Shown piece by piece: positions 43,875-51,492 of a DNA stretch of 64,000 nucleotides (the stretch's first letter is position 1; each line of letters begins with the position of its first letter). Source of the stretch: Pseudooceanicola pacificus (lineage in GTDB: Bacteria > Pseudomonadota > Alphaproteobacteria > Rhodobacterales > Rhodobacteraceae); the NCBI RefSeq assembly GCF_009789075.1, contig NZ_WNXQ01000003.1, forward strand, positions 372,001-436,000, given 5' to 3'. The notes beneath the pieces were generated by a model, which saw only the letters and a list, made by a program, of their open reading frames with translations, did not search any database and had not been told where the DNA came from. Position numbers and translations under genes: made by a program.

Positions 43875-44936
43875 CTATTCGACGGTCGAGAAGCCGGCGA
43901 TCAGCTGGCGCAGGCCAAGCGCGGCCCCGGCGAGGATGGCGGCGAAGGTGACCGGCGCCGAGAAGGCCAGCACCGAAAAGGCCGAGACGCCCTGACCGAT
44001 GGTGCAGCCCGCCGCCACCACCGCGCCCGCGCCCATCAGGGCGGCCCCGGCGATCTGGCGGCGCAGCTCGCGCGGATCCTCGCAGGCCTCCCAGCGGAAA
44101 TGGCCCTTGATCAGCGACCCGGCAAAGGCGCCGAGGATCACGCCGGCGACCGAGCCGACGCCGAAGCCCGGCGCGCCGGAACTGCCGAGCATCGCGTAGA
44201 GCAGCGTCTCGCCCACCGGGGCGGCGAAGCTGTGGCTGGTGACCTGTGCCGCCGCAAAGCCGTGATCGGCGATGTATTGGGTGCCGGCCCAGGCGCTAAG
44301 GACGGCCAGCGCGACCACACCGCCCCAGACAATCGCCCCGGGCCGGGCCAGCATCTCGCGCGAGGCCAGCGCCGCAAGGGTGATCGCGAGGCCGATGGCG
44401 AGACCGGGCAGGGCGGGGGGCAGGCCGGTCAGCCCGCCCGCCCAGGCGGCGATGCCGGGGGGCATGTCGCCGGGCAGCAGCGCCTCTTGCGGGAAGATCA
44501 GGACGCGCAGGTGGGCGAAGGGCCCCGAGAGGCAGAGGAAGGCCGAGATGCCCATCACCAGCACGATGACGAAGGCGCGCAGGTCCCCCCCGCCCAGCCG
44601 TGCGATGGCGCCGTAGCCGCAATTGCCCGCCAGCGCCATCCCGTAGCCGAAGGCGAGCCCGCCAAGGATCGAGGCCAGCGGCACCCAGCGGGTGGAGAGG
44701 TAGAAGCTGGCCGCGGGGTCGAACAGCCCGGCCAGCTGCATCCCGTGCACGCCCAGCACCGACAGCCCGATGGCCAGCACCCACATGCGCATCCGCAGGC
44801 TGGAGCCGCCGTAGAGCATGTCTTCGATCGCGCCCATGGTGCAGAAGCGGCCGAGGCGCGCGGCCAGGCCCAGCAGGATGCCGCCGGCCAGGCCGACAAG
44901 CAGCAGGGACCAGCCCTCTCCGATGGCGTCGATCAT
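43875..44936 (-). CDS. soxT: YeeE/YedE-family sulfur transporter (SoxT)
   Basis: 353-residue inner-membrane protein with about nine hydrophobic helices, starting MIDAIGEGWSLLLVGLAGG, with GGAGGAG upstream. Conserved cysteine motifs of thiosulfate/sulfur-transporting YeeE proteins are present: GRFCTMGAIEDM (about 29-40), GNCGYGAIARLGGG (about 104-117) and AAGCTIGQGVSAFSVLA (about 310-326). It is the third gene of the leftward soxS-soxR-soxT set. By position and family it should carry a sulfur compound across the membrane and could feed the SoxR signal. Symbol from context. Confidence 0.85.
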   Translation of the reverse strand: MIDAIGEGWSLLLVGLAGGILLGLAARLGRFCTMGAIEDMLYGGSSLRMRMWVLAIGLSVLGVHGMQLAGLFDPAASFYLSTRWVPLASILGGLAFGYGMALAGNCGYGAIARLGGGDLRAFVIVLVMGISAFLCLSGPFAHLRVLIFPQEALLPGDMPPGIAAWAGGLTGLPPALPGLAIGLAITLAALASREMLARPGAIVWGGVVALAVLSAWAGTQYIADHGFAAAQVTSHSFAAPVGETLLYAMLGSSGAPGFGVGSVAGVILGAFAGSLIKGHFRWEACEDPRELRRQIAGAALMGAGAVVAAGCTIGQGVSAFSVLAFSAPVTFAAILAGAALGLRQLIAGFSTVE

Positions 44937-44990
44937 GGCGGGGCTCCTCCTCTCCGACATGCCGCGCAGGCCGCCGAGGCGGCGCTTGCG

Positions 44991-45371
44991 TTACTTTTCG
45001 CAGAACAGCTCGTAAACCAGTTCCAGCATCCGGCGCGGCTTGTCGTCGGCCAGCCGGTAGTAGATCGCCTTGCCCTCGCGCCGGGGCACGACCAGCCCCT
45101 CAAGCCGCAGGCGCGACAGCTGCTGCGAAACGGCGGCCTGGCGGGCGGAGAGTAGCTCTTCCAGCTCGGTCACCGATTTCTCGCCCGAGACCAGGTGGCA
45201 CAGGATCATCAGCCGGCCCTCGTGGCTGACCGCCTTGAGGAAATTCGAGGCCCGCGTCGCGTTGTCCACGAAACGGTCCATATCCTCGTCGCTCAGATTC
45301 TTGTCGAGTACCGGTATGCTCATATGTCCGTCGATTGCGTCGCCCGGGTCCAGTTTTCGAAGTTCAGTCAT
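44991..45371 (-). CDS. soxR: SoxR, ArsR-family sulfur-responsive repressor
   Basis: 126 residues if started at MTELRKLDPGD (45371). A start at 45323 (MSIPVLDKN) gives 110, closer to some homologues, and neither has a strong ribosome site. It has a winged helix with recognition region SARQAAVSQQLSRLRLEGLV (about 75-94). Two cysteines, C58 in MILCHLV and C124 in ELFCEK, occupy the places where SqrR/BigR/SoxR proteins form an intramolecular persulfide or tetrasulfide bridge. This bridge releases them from DNA. The gene should therefore repress sox genes until reactive sulfur appears. Sites matching its expected ATTC-N8-GAAT operator occur in the sox intergenic regions. Confidence 0.9.
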   Translation of the reverse strand: MTELRKLDPGDAIDGHMSIPVLDKNLSDEDMDRFVDNATRASNFLKAVSHEGRLMILCHLVSGEKSVTELEELLSARQAAVSQQLSRLRLEGLVVPRREGKAIYYRLADDKPRRMLELVYELFCEK

Positions 45372-45430
45372 ATTTCCCGACTTTCCGCCGCGACGCAATT
45401 CCAACGCGGCCGGTTGCATGTTCCTGTGGC

Positions 45431-45796
45431 CTAGCTGCCGCCTGAAAGGGCGCCGCGTTCGGCCAGCATCTTTTCCAGCAGGCCCCAGAAGAAGTCCTCT
45501 CCCGGGTAGCCCTCGATCCGCCCGACCTCGCGGCCAGCGTCGATCAGCAGGAAGGTGGGGGTGAACAGGACCGGGCGGGCATAGGTCACGCCCTCGGGCG
45601 GATCGGCGCGCAGGTCGACACGGTGCAGGGGCGCGGCGGCGCCGGCCTCGGTCTTGGGGTAGATCGGGGCGATCGCCCTGTCCCAGGCGGCGCAGTAGAC
45701 GCAGCCGTCCTGTTCCACCATCAGCAGTTCCAGCGCGCGGGTGGGCAGGGCCCAGAGGCCCGTCATTGCAGCCAGCGCCAGAAGTGTCATTCGCAT
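45431..45796 (-). CDS. soxS: SoxS, periplasmic thioredoxin-like protein
   Basis: 121 residues with an N-terminal signal peptide (MRMTLLALAAMTGLWALP, cut near TRA-LE). The thioredoxin fold has the redox motif DGCVYCAAW (CxxC, about 31-34), and VLFTPTFLLID carries the expected cis-proline. In Paracoccus, SoxS keeps the SoxY carrier cysteine reduced and reactivates SoxYZ. Gene order soxS, soxR, soxT on the minus strand, divergent from soxV across 72 bp, resembles the classical arrangement. ATG at 45796 or 45790. The ribosome site is weak. Confidence 0.88.
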   Translation of the reverse strand: MRMTLLALAAMTGLWALPTRALELLMVEQDGCVYCAAWDRAIAPIYPKTEAGAAAPLHRVDLRADPPEGVTYARPVLFTPTFLLIDAGREVGRIEGYPGEDFFWGLLEKMLAERGALSGGS

Positions 45797-45807
45797 GCGA
45801 GACCCGG

Positions 45808-45835
45808 TTGACCTTTGTTCAACGCTCAACATAAT
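45808..45835 (+). promoter_or_regulatory. Predicted sigma-70 promoter of soxVW
   Basis: TTGACC (45808-45813) and CATAAT (45830-45835) are separated by 16 bp. They match the consensus hexamers at five of six positions each. This is the clearest promoter in the window, and it ends inside the candidate SoxR site. Confidence 0.6.
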
Positions 45836-45851
45836 TTGAATGTGTGAATTC
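45833..45851. promoter_or_regulatory. Candidate SoxR operator, soxS/soxV gap
   Basis: AATTT-N8-GAATTC, one mismatch from ATTC-N8-GAAT. It overlaps the -10 element of the predicted soxV promoter, as a repressor site should. The SoxR-bound site in this gap of Pseudaminobacter is the known precedent. Confidence 0.55.
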
Positions 45852-45868
45852 TTCAAGGGAGGGGAGCG

Positions 45869-46609
45869 GTGCTTGAGATAACCTATCTCGGGGCCGTCGT
45901 CGCGGGGGTGCTGTCGTTCTTCACCCCCTGCATTCTGCCGATGGTGCCCTTCTACCTGTGCTACATGGCCGGGCTGTCGATGTCGGAACTGCGCGACGAG
46001 GGGGCGGCCATCGCCCCGGGGGCGCAGCGGCGGCTGGTGCTGTCCTCGGTCTTCTTCGCGCTTGGGGTGACCACGATCTTTGTCCTGCTCGGCATGGGGG
46101 CCACGGCGCTTGGCCAGACCTTCGCCCAGTGGAAACAGCCGCTGAGCTGGGTCGCGGCGGCGGTCCTGCTGCTCTTTGGCCTGCATTTCCTGGGCGTTGT
46201 GCGGATCCCGATCCTTTACCGCGAGGCGCGGATCGAGGCACCGGGCCGGCCGACCACCGCCGCCGGGGCCTATGTCATGGGGCTGGCCTTCGGCTTTGGC
46301 TGGACGCCCTGCGTGGGCCCGGCGCTGGCCTCGATCCTGATGGTGGCCAGCGGCATGGGCGACATCGCCCGCGGCGGGCTGCTGCTGCTGGCCTATGGCC
46401 TGGGGATGACCGCGCCCTTCGTGGTGGCGGCCCTGTTCGCCCGGCCGTTCCTGGGCTGGATGGCGCGCAACCGGGGGCTGATGAAACATGTGGAAAAAGT
46501 GATGGGTGCCATGCTCATCCTCTTTGCCGTACTGATTGCAACCAACAGCGTGAACCTGATCGCCGATGCGCTGATCCGCTGGTTCCCCGCGTTCACAAAC
46601 CTTGGCTGA
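45869..46609 (+). CDS. soxV: SoxV, CcdA-type membrane electron carrier
   Basis: 246 residues from a GTG start (MLEITYLGAVVAGVLSFF), with GGGAGGGGAG upstream. It has six hydrophobic helices. The two redox cysteines characteristic of CcdA/DsbD-beta are in FFTPCILPMVPFY (about 17-29) and FGWTPCVGPALAS (about 148-160). It moves electrons from cytoplasmic thioredoxin across the inner membrane to SoxW. It is the first rightward gene of the sox cluster, driven by the predicted promoter at 45808-45835. soxW follows 19 bp later. Confidence 0.95.
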   Translation: MLEITYLGAVVAGVLSFFTPCILPMVPFYLCYMAGLSMSELRDEGAAIAPGAQRRLVLSSVFFALGVTTIFVLLGMGATALGQTFAQWKQPLSWVAAAVLLLFGLHFLGVVRIPILYREARIEAPGRPTTAAGAYVMGLAFGFGWTPCVGPALASILMVASGMGDIARGGLLLLAYGLGMTAPFVVAALFARPFLGWMARNRGLMKHVEKVMGAMLILFAVLIATNSVNLIADALIRWFPAFTNLG

Positions 46610-46628
46610 GGCCGGAAAGGATGCTGCC

Positions 46629-47195
46629 ATGAAACCCCTCCGTTATCTTGCCGCCGCCCTGATGCTGGCGGGGACCGGTGCCGGTGCCGTCACGATGGGT
46701 GACGACGGGCTGCACAAGGCGCCCTGGATGCGCAACACCTTCAAGGACCTGCGCGAGGACCTGGCCGAGGCCACCGCCGACGGCCGCCGCCTGATGGTGA
46801 TCGTCGAGCAGCGCGGCTGCATCTACTGCACCAAGATGCACGAGGAGGTGTTTCCCGCCCCGGCCATCGACTCGCTGCTGCGCGAGAAGTATTTCGTTGT
46901 TCAGATCAACATGTTCGGCGATGTCGAGGTGACCGATTTCGACGGCGAGACGCTGTCCGAGAAGCAGGCGGTGCGCAAGTGGGGCCTGCTTTTCACCCCG
47001 ACGATGATGTTCTTCCCCGAGGAGGTCCCCGACGAGGTGCCCGCCAGCCGCGCCGCCGTGGCGATCATGCCCGGCGCGTTCGAGAAGGGGACGACGCAGG
47101 ATCTGCTGACCTGGGTGCTGGAAAAGGGCTATGATCTGGAAGAGCCGTTCCAGAAATACCACGCCCGCAAGCTGGAAGAGCGCCGCTCTCAGTAA
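46629..47195 (+). CDS. soxW: SoxW, periplasmic thioredoxin
   Basis: 188 residues from ATG 46629 (MKPLRYLAAALMLAGTGAGA), with AAAGGA upstream. A signal peptide precedes a mature start near VTMGDDG. The thioredoxin CxxC is in EQRGCIYCTKMHEEVF (about 61-76), and LLFTPTMMFF (about 122-131) carries cis-proline. SoxW takes electrons from SoxV and keeps Sox components reduced. It is also CcmG-like in fold. It is the last gene before the 247-bp gap that contains the next SoxR site. Confidence 0.93.
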   Translation: MKPLRYLAAALMLAGTGAGAVTMGDDGLHKAPWMRNTFKDLREDLAEATADGRRLMVIVEQRGCIYCTKMHEEVFPAPAIDSLLREKYFVVQINMFGDVEVTDFDGETLSEKQAVRKWGLLFTPTMMFFPEEVPDEVPASRAAVAIMPGAFEKGTTQDLLTWVLEKGYDLEEPFQKYHARKLEERRSQ

Positions 47196-47347
47196 CGCGC
47201 TGGCCGCGGGATCGGGGAGCGCAGCGGCGGGGCCGGACAAAGGCGGGACCGGATGATTTGCATCCGTCCTGCGGGTATCGTAACGCCAAGGCAGGGCGTC
47301 CTGCCGTTCCGCAGCCCGGAGCCGGCGGAAATTGCTGCAGTGCAGAT

Positions 47348-47367
47348 AAATTCACGTTAATGAATTT
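47348..47367. promoter_or_regulatory. Candidate SoxR operator, soxW/soxX gap
   Basis: AAATTC-N8-GAATTT, an exact inverted repeat with six-base half-sites, 76 bp before the soxX start. It contains ATTC-N8-GAAT. In Pseudaminobacter, SoxR binds in the soxW-soxX gap, so location and sequence agree. Confidence 0.7.
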
Positions 47368-47442
47368 GATGTTGCGTTGCGGTGTGCGACTGGATACCAA
47401 TTGAGGGAAACCGGGGTCCGCGCCCGGGGACAGGGAGGAAAG

Positions 47443-47919
47443 ATGAGGATCACAGCTATCACGCTTGGCATCACGGCGCTGGCCGCCGGTGCGGCGCTGG
47501 CCGACCCGGTCGAGCCGATGAGCGTCAAGTACGACGACTATGGCGCGATCGAAACGTCGCTCTCGGGGATGCCCGGCGATGCCGTCGAGGGCAAGAAGGT
47601 GATGTCGAGCCGTGGCCTGGGCAACTGCGTGGCCTGTCACGAGGTCTCGGCCCTGGCCGACGTGCCCTTCCAGGGCGAAATCGGCCCCTCGCTGGACGGC
47701 GCGGGCGATCGCTGGAACGAGGCCGAACTGCGCGGCATCGTGGCCGATGCCAAGAAGACCTACGATGGCACCATGATGCCGTCGTTCTACAAGACCAGCG
47801 GCTATATCCGCCCCGGCAACGCCTTCACCGGCAAGGCGGGAACCGAGCCTTTGCCGCCGCTGCTTACAGCACAGCAGATCGAGGACGTGGTGGCCTTCCT
47901 GCTCACCCTGAAGGATTGA
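47443..47919 (+). CDS. soxX: SoxX, monohaem cytochrome c
   Basis: 158 residues from ATG 47443 (MRITAITLGITALAAGAALA, signal peptide cut before DPVEP), with AGGGAGG upstream. Haem c motif CVACH is at 62-66. MM at 111-112 in GTMMPSF supplies the axial methionine. The C-terminal helix is LTAQQIEDVVAFLLTLKD. With SoxA it forms the complex that oxidatively joins thiosulfate to SoxY cysteine. First gene of the soxXYZABCD set. Confidence 0.96.
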   Translation: MRITAITLGITALAAGAALADPVEPMSVKYDDYGAIETSLSGMPGDAVEGKKVMSSRGLGNCVACHEVSALADVPFQGEIGPSLDGAGDRWNEAELRGIVADAKKTYDGTMMPSFYKTSGYIRPGNAFTGKAGTEPLPPLLTAQQIEDVVAFLLTLKD

Positions 47920-47949
47920 GCGGGCGCGGCCCCTGACAAGGAGACGAGA

Positions 47950-48369
47950 ATGGATTTCACACGACGCGATACACTGGCCCTGGGCCTTGGCGCCGCGGCT
48001 ATGACCGTCCTGCCGTTCCGCGTGAACGCGGCGGCCACCGATGATCTGATCGCCGAATTCACCGGCGGGGCCGAGATGGGCGCGGGCGGGCTGACCCTGA
48101 CCGCCCCGGAAATCGCCGAGAACGGCAACACGGTTCCGATCTCGGTCGATGCCGAGGGCGCGACCGCGATCATGGTGCTGGCGACCGGCAACCCGACGCC
48201 GCCGGTGGCCACCTTCAACTTCGGTGAACTGGCCGGCAGCCAGTCCGCCTCCACCCGTATCCGGCTCGCCGGGACGCAAGAGCTGATCGCCATCGCCAGG
48301 ATGAGCGACGGCAGTTTCCAGCGCGACAGCAAGACCGTGAAGGTCACCATCGGCGGCTGCGGCGGCTGA
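47950..48369 (+). CDS. soxY: SoxY, sulfur-carrier subunit
   Basis: 139 residues. The N-terminus MDFTRRDTLALGLGAAAMTV is a Tat signal with RR, consistent with export of a folded SoxYZ dimer. The C-terminus ends GGCGG with C137, the swinging-arm cysteine on which thiosulfate sulfur is carried through the cycle. SoxY lacks a Tat-independent partner signal, and SoxZ is co-exported. Four genes, soxX-Y-Z-A, are spaced by about 24-30 bp. Confidence 0.97.
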   Translation: MDFTRRDTLALGLGAAAMTVLPFRVNAAATDDLIAEFTGGAEMGAGGLTLTAPEIAENGNTVPISVDAEGATAIMVLATGNPTPPVATFNFGELAGSQSASTRIRLAGTQELIAIARMSDGSFQRDSKTVKVTIGGCGG

Positions 48370-48393
48370 TCGGCGAGAGAGAGGAACAGGACC

Positions 48394-48723
48394 ATGGCAG
48401 ACAATGTCAAACCCCGGGTGAAGGCACCCAAATCCGCTTCCGCCGGCGAGGTCGTCACCATCAAGACGCTCATCAGCCACCAGATGGAAAGCGGCCAGCG
48501 CAAGGACAAGGACGGCAACAAGATCCCGCGCTCGATCATCAATCGCTTCACCGCCGAGTATAACGGCCAGATGGTGATCGACGTGACGATGGAGCCCGCG
48601 ATCTCGACCAATCCGTACTTCGAGTTCGACGCCACCATCCCGGAAGCGGGCGAATTCAAGTTCACCTGGTATGACGATGACGGCTCCGTCTACGAGGACA
48701 GCAAGGCCGTGTCGGTCGCCTGA
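48394..48723 (+). CDS. soxZ: SoxZ, sulfur-carrier partner
   Basis: 109 residues starting MADNVKPRVKAPKSASAGEV. An immunoglobulin-like beta sandwich with LISHQMESGQRKDKDGNKIP (about 25-44), NRFTAEYNGQ, FDATIPEAGEFKFTWYDDDGS and the last strand. No signal peptide, as expected for the partner that rides out with SoxY by Tat. It binds SoxY and presents its GGCGG arm to SoxXA, SoxB and SoxCD. Confidence 0.97.
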   Translation: MADNVKPRVKAPKSASAGEVVTIKTLISHQMESGQRKDKDGNKIPRSIINRFTAEYNGQMVIDVTMEPAISTNPYFEFDATIPEAGEFKFTWYDDDGSVYEDSKAVSVA

Positions 48724-48753
48724 CGGCCGCACATCCAGGGAGGAGTAACCAAG

Positions 48754-49611
48754 GTGAACAAAACAACAGCAAGCCGGCTCGCACTGACCCTCGTCCTGTC
48801 CTTCGGGGCGGGGGCCGCGCTGGCCGATGAGAACGCCGACCTCGTGGTCAACGAAGAGATCGAAATGACTGTCCGGGCCCCGGCCCCCGCCTATCTGGAC
48901 GGCCACCTGCCCGAGATCCTGTCGGGCTGGCTTTTCCGGTCGGACGAGACGCAGGACCTGCAGCGCGACGATTTCGACAATCCCGGCATGATCTTCGTCG
49001 ACCAGGCGTTGGACCAGTGGGCGATGGTCGATGGCTCCGAGGGCAAGAGCTGCGCCTCGTGCCATGACGATCCCGCCGACAGCATGGCCGGTGTCCGCGC
49101 GGTCTATCCCAAGTGGAACGCCGATGCCGGCGAGGTGCGCACCCTGGCGATGCAGATCAACGACTGCCGCGAGACCCAGATGGGCGCCAAGAAATGGGGC
49201 TATACCAGCGGCGACATGACCGCGATGGAGGCCCTGATCTCGGTCCAGTCGCGCGGCATGCCGGTGAATGTCGCCATCGACGGTCCCGTCGCCGCGACAT
49301 GGGAGCAGGGCAAGGAGATGTACTATACCCGGTACGGTCAGCTCGAACTCTCCTGCGCGAATTGCCACGAGGACAATTACGGCAACCACATCCGCGCCGA
49401 CCACCTGTCCCAGGGCCAGATCAACGGCTTCCCGGTCTACCGGCTGAAGAACACCAAGCTCAACGCGGCGCATGACCGCTTCAAGGGCTGTGTGCGCGAC
49501 ACCCGGGCGGAAACCTTTGACCCCGGTTCGCCGGAATTCGTGGCGCTTGAGCTTTACGTCGCCAGCCGCGGCAACGGTCTCTCGGTCGAGGCGCCTTCGG
49601 TCCGGAACTGA
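48754..49611 (+). CDS. soxA: SoxA, dihaem cytochrome c
   Basis: 285 residues from a GTG start (MNKTTASRLALTLVLSFGAG, signal cut before DENAD), with AGGGAGGAG upstream. Two haem motifs, CASCH (100-104) and CANCH (201-205), identify the dihaem subclass. C246 in KGCVRDTRAET is the active-site cysteine that ligates the second haem as cysteine persulfide. It pairs with SoxX. Position in the cluster and length match Paracoccus SoxA. Confidence 0.97.
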   Translation: MNKTTASRLALTLVLSFGAGAALADENADLVVNEEIEMTVRAPAPAYLDGHLPEILSGWLFRSDETQDLQRDDFDNPGMIFVDQALDQWAMVDGSEGKSCASCHDDPADSMAGVRAVYPKWNADAGEVRTLAMQINDCRETQMGAKKWGYTSGDMTAMEALISVQSRGMPVNVAIDGPVAATWEQGKEMYYTRYGQLELSCANCHEDNYGNHIRADHLSQGQINGFPVYRLKNTKLNAAHDRFKGCVRDTRAETFDPGSPEFVALELYVASRGNGLSVEAPSVRN

Positions 49612-49723
49612 TCGCGGGGCCTGAACTTCGCTTCGCAACCAATTGAGAACAGGCTGAAAAGCCGATCCCCTTCCGCCCCGTGCGGGAGGGGGCGCAGACC
49701 CCGCTTGCCCAGGAGCATGCCAG

Positions 49724-51421
49724 ATGATCTCCCGCCGCGATTTCCTCCAGGTCTCGATGGCCGCCGCGTCTCTCTACGGCGCCTCGGGCTTTGGCCACTG
49801 GTCCCGCCTTGCCGCGCAGCAGGCGCTGACGCAGGACGACCTGCTGCGGTTCGACACCTATGGCAATGTCTCGCTGATCCACATCACCGACATCCACGCA
49901 CAGCTGAAACCGATCTATTTCCGCGAACCCGAGGTCAACATCGGCGTCGGCGCCAACAAGGGCCAGGTGCCGCATCTGACCGGCGCCGATTTCCGCAAGT
50001 TCTATGGTATCGCTGATGGAAGTCCGTCCCATTACGCGCTGACCTACAACGATTTTTCCGCGCTGGCCAAGGGCTATGGCAAGATGGGCGGGCTGGATCG
50101 CATGGCCACGGTGATCGACGCCATCCGCGCCGACCGCCCCGATGCGCTGCTGCTGGACGGGGGCGACACCTGGCACGGCTCGATGACCTGCTACAAGACC
50201 GCCGGGCAGGACATGGTCAACGTGATGAACGCGCTCAAGCCCGACGCGATGACCTTCCACTGGGAATTCACCCTCGGCTCCGACCGGGTGGCCGAGATCG
50301 TCGAGGGCCTGCCCTTTGCCGCGCTCGGGCAGAACATATTCGACGCCGAATGGGACGAGCCGGCCGAACTCTTCAAGCCCTACGAATGGTACGAATCCGG
50401 CGGGGTCAAGATCGCCGTGATCGGCCAGGCCTTCCCCTATATGCCGATTGCCAACCCCGGCTGGATGTTCCCCGAATATACTTTCGGCATCCGCGACGAG
50501 CACATGCAGGAGGTGGTCGACGAGGTCCGCGCCCAGGGGGCCGAGCTGGTTGTCTGCCTCAGCCACAACGGGTTCGACGTCGACAAGCGCATGGCGGGCA
50601 TCGTCAAGGGCATCGACGTGATCCTGTCGGGTCACACCCATGACGCGCTGCCCGAACCGGTGCTGGTGGGCGAGACGGTGATCGTGGCCTCCGGCTCCAA
50701 CGGCAAGTTCGTCAGCCGCGTGGACCTTGATGTGCGCGACGGGCGGATGATGGGCTTCCGCCACAAGCTGATCCCCGTCTTCTCGGATGTGATCGCGCCC
50801 AAGGCCGAGGTCACGGCCCTGATCGACGCACAGCGCGCGCCCTACGAGGGCGAGTTGAGCGAGGTGATCGGCCAGACCGAAAGCCTGCTTTACCGCCGCG
50901 GCAATTTCAACGGGTCCTGGGATGACCTGATCTGCGACGCCCTGCTGTCCGAACGCGAGGCCGAGATCGCGCTGTCGCCCGGCGTCCGCTGGGGCCCGTC
51001 GCTGATCCCCGGGCAGGACATCACGCGCGAGGATATCTGGAACGTCACCTCGATGAGCTATGGCGAGGCGTATCGCACGGAAATGACGGGTGAATTCCTG
51101 AAGGTGGTGATGGAAGACGTGGCCGACAACATCTTCAACCCCGACCCCTATTACCAGCAGGGCGGCGACATGGTCCGCGTTGGCGGGCTGGGCTACCGCA
51201 TCGACGTCAGCAAGAAACAGGGCGAGCGGATCACCGACATGGTGCTGCTGAAGACCGGAGAGCCGATCGACCCCGCCCGCAATTACGTCGTGGCCGGCTG
51301 GGCCAGCGTGAACGAGGGCACCGAAGGGCCGCAGATCTGGGATGTGGTCGAAAGCCACATCCGCAAGCTGGGCACCGTCCGGCTGGACGACAACACCAGC
51401 GTGACCGTCACCGGGACCTGA
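49724..51421 (+). CDS. soxB: SoxB, dimanganese sulfate thiol hydrolase
   Basis: 565 residues. The Tat signal MISRRDFLQVSMAAASLYGA has RRDFLQ. The calcineurin-like metallophosphoesterase domain carries ligand motifs HITDIHAQLKP (about 55-65), LLLDGGDTWHGS (about 143-154), TFHWEFTLGSDR (about 175-186) and LSGHTHDALPEP (about 302-313). A 5'-nucleotidase C-terminal domain follows. It hydrolyses the sulfone group from SoxY-bound thiosulfate as sulfate. It is preceded by a 112-bp gap that holds no operator-like site. The following soxB/soxC gap does hold one. Confidence 0.97.
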   Translation: MISRRDFLQVSMAAASLYGASGFGHWSRLAAQQALTQDDLLRFDTYGNVSLIHITDIHAQLKPIYFREPEVNIGVGANKGQVPHLTGADFRKFYGIADGSPSHYALTYNDFSALAKGYGKMGGLDRMATVIDAIRADRPDALLLDGGDTWHGSMTCYKTAGQDMVNVMNALKPDAMTFHWEFTLGSDRVAEIVEGLPFAALGQNIFDAEWDEPAELFKPYEWYESGGVKIAVIGQAFPYMPIANPGWMFPEYTFGIRDEHMQEVVDEVRAQGAELVVCLSHNGFDVDKRMAGIVKGIDVILSGHTHDALPEPVLVGETVIVASGSNGKFVSRVDLDVRDGRMMGFRHKLIPVFSDVIAPKAEVTALIDAQRAPYEGELSEVIGQTESLLYRRGNFNGSWDDLICDALLSEREAEIALSPGVRWGPSLIPGQDITREDIWNVTSMSYGEAYRTEMTGEFLKVVMEDVADNIFNPDPYYQQGGDMVRVGGLGYRIDVSKKQGERITDMVLLKTGEPIDPARNYVVAGWASVNEGTEGPQIWDVVESHIRKLGTVRLDDNTSVTVTGT

Positions 51422-51447
51422 CCCGGGGCGGCTTTTTTTGCCATATC

Positions 51448-51465
51448 CATTCACACCTGTGAATG
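51448..51465. promoter_or_regulatory. Candidate third SoxR operator, soxB/soxC gap
   Basis: CATTCACA-CC-TGTGAATG, a perfect 8-bp inverted repeat with two central bases, containing ATTC-N8-GAAT. It lies 28 bp before soxC and 27 bp after soxB. It is the most symmetric of the three candidate SoxR sites, and I know of no report of SoxR binding in this gap. Confidence 0.6.
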
Positions 51466-51492
51466 CGGTGATCTGAAAGGAGGCGAAATCCA

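Noticed and set aside
47065-49638. Long open frame of about 857 codons antisense to soxX-soxA
   Set aside because: Mirrors sox genes, has no motif or ribosome site, and codon pattern follows the sense genes.
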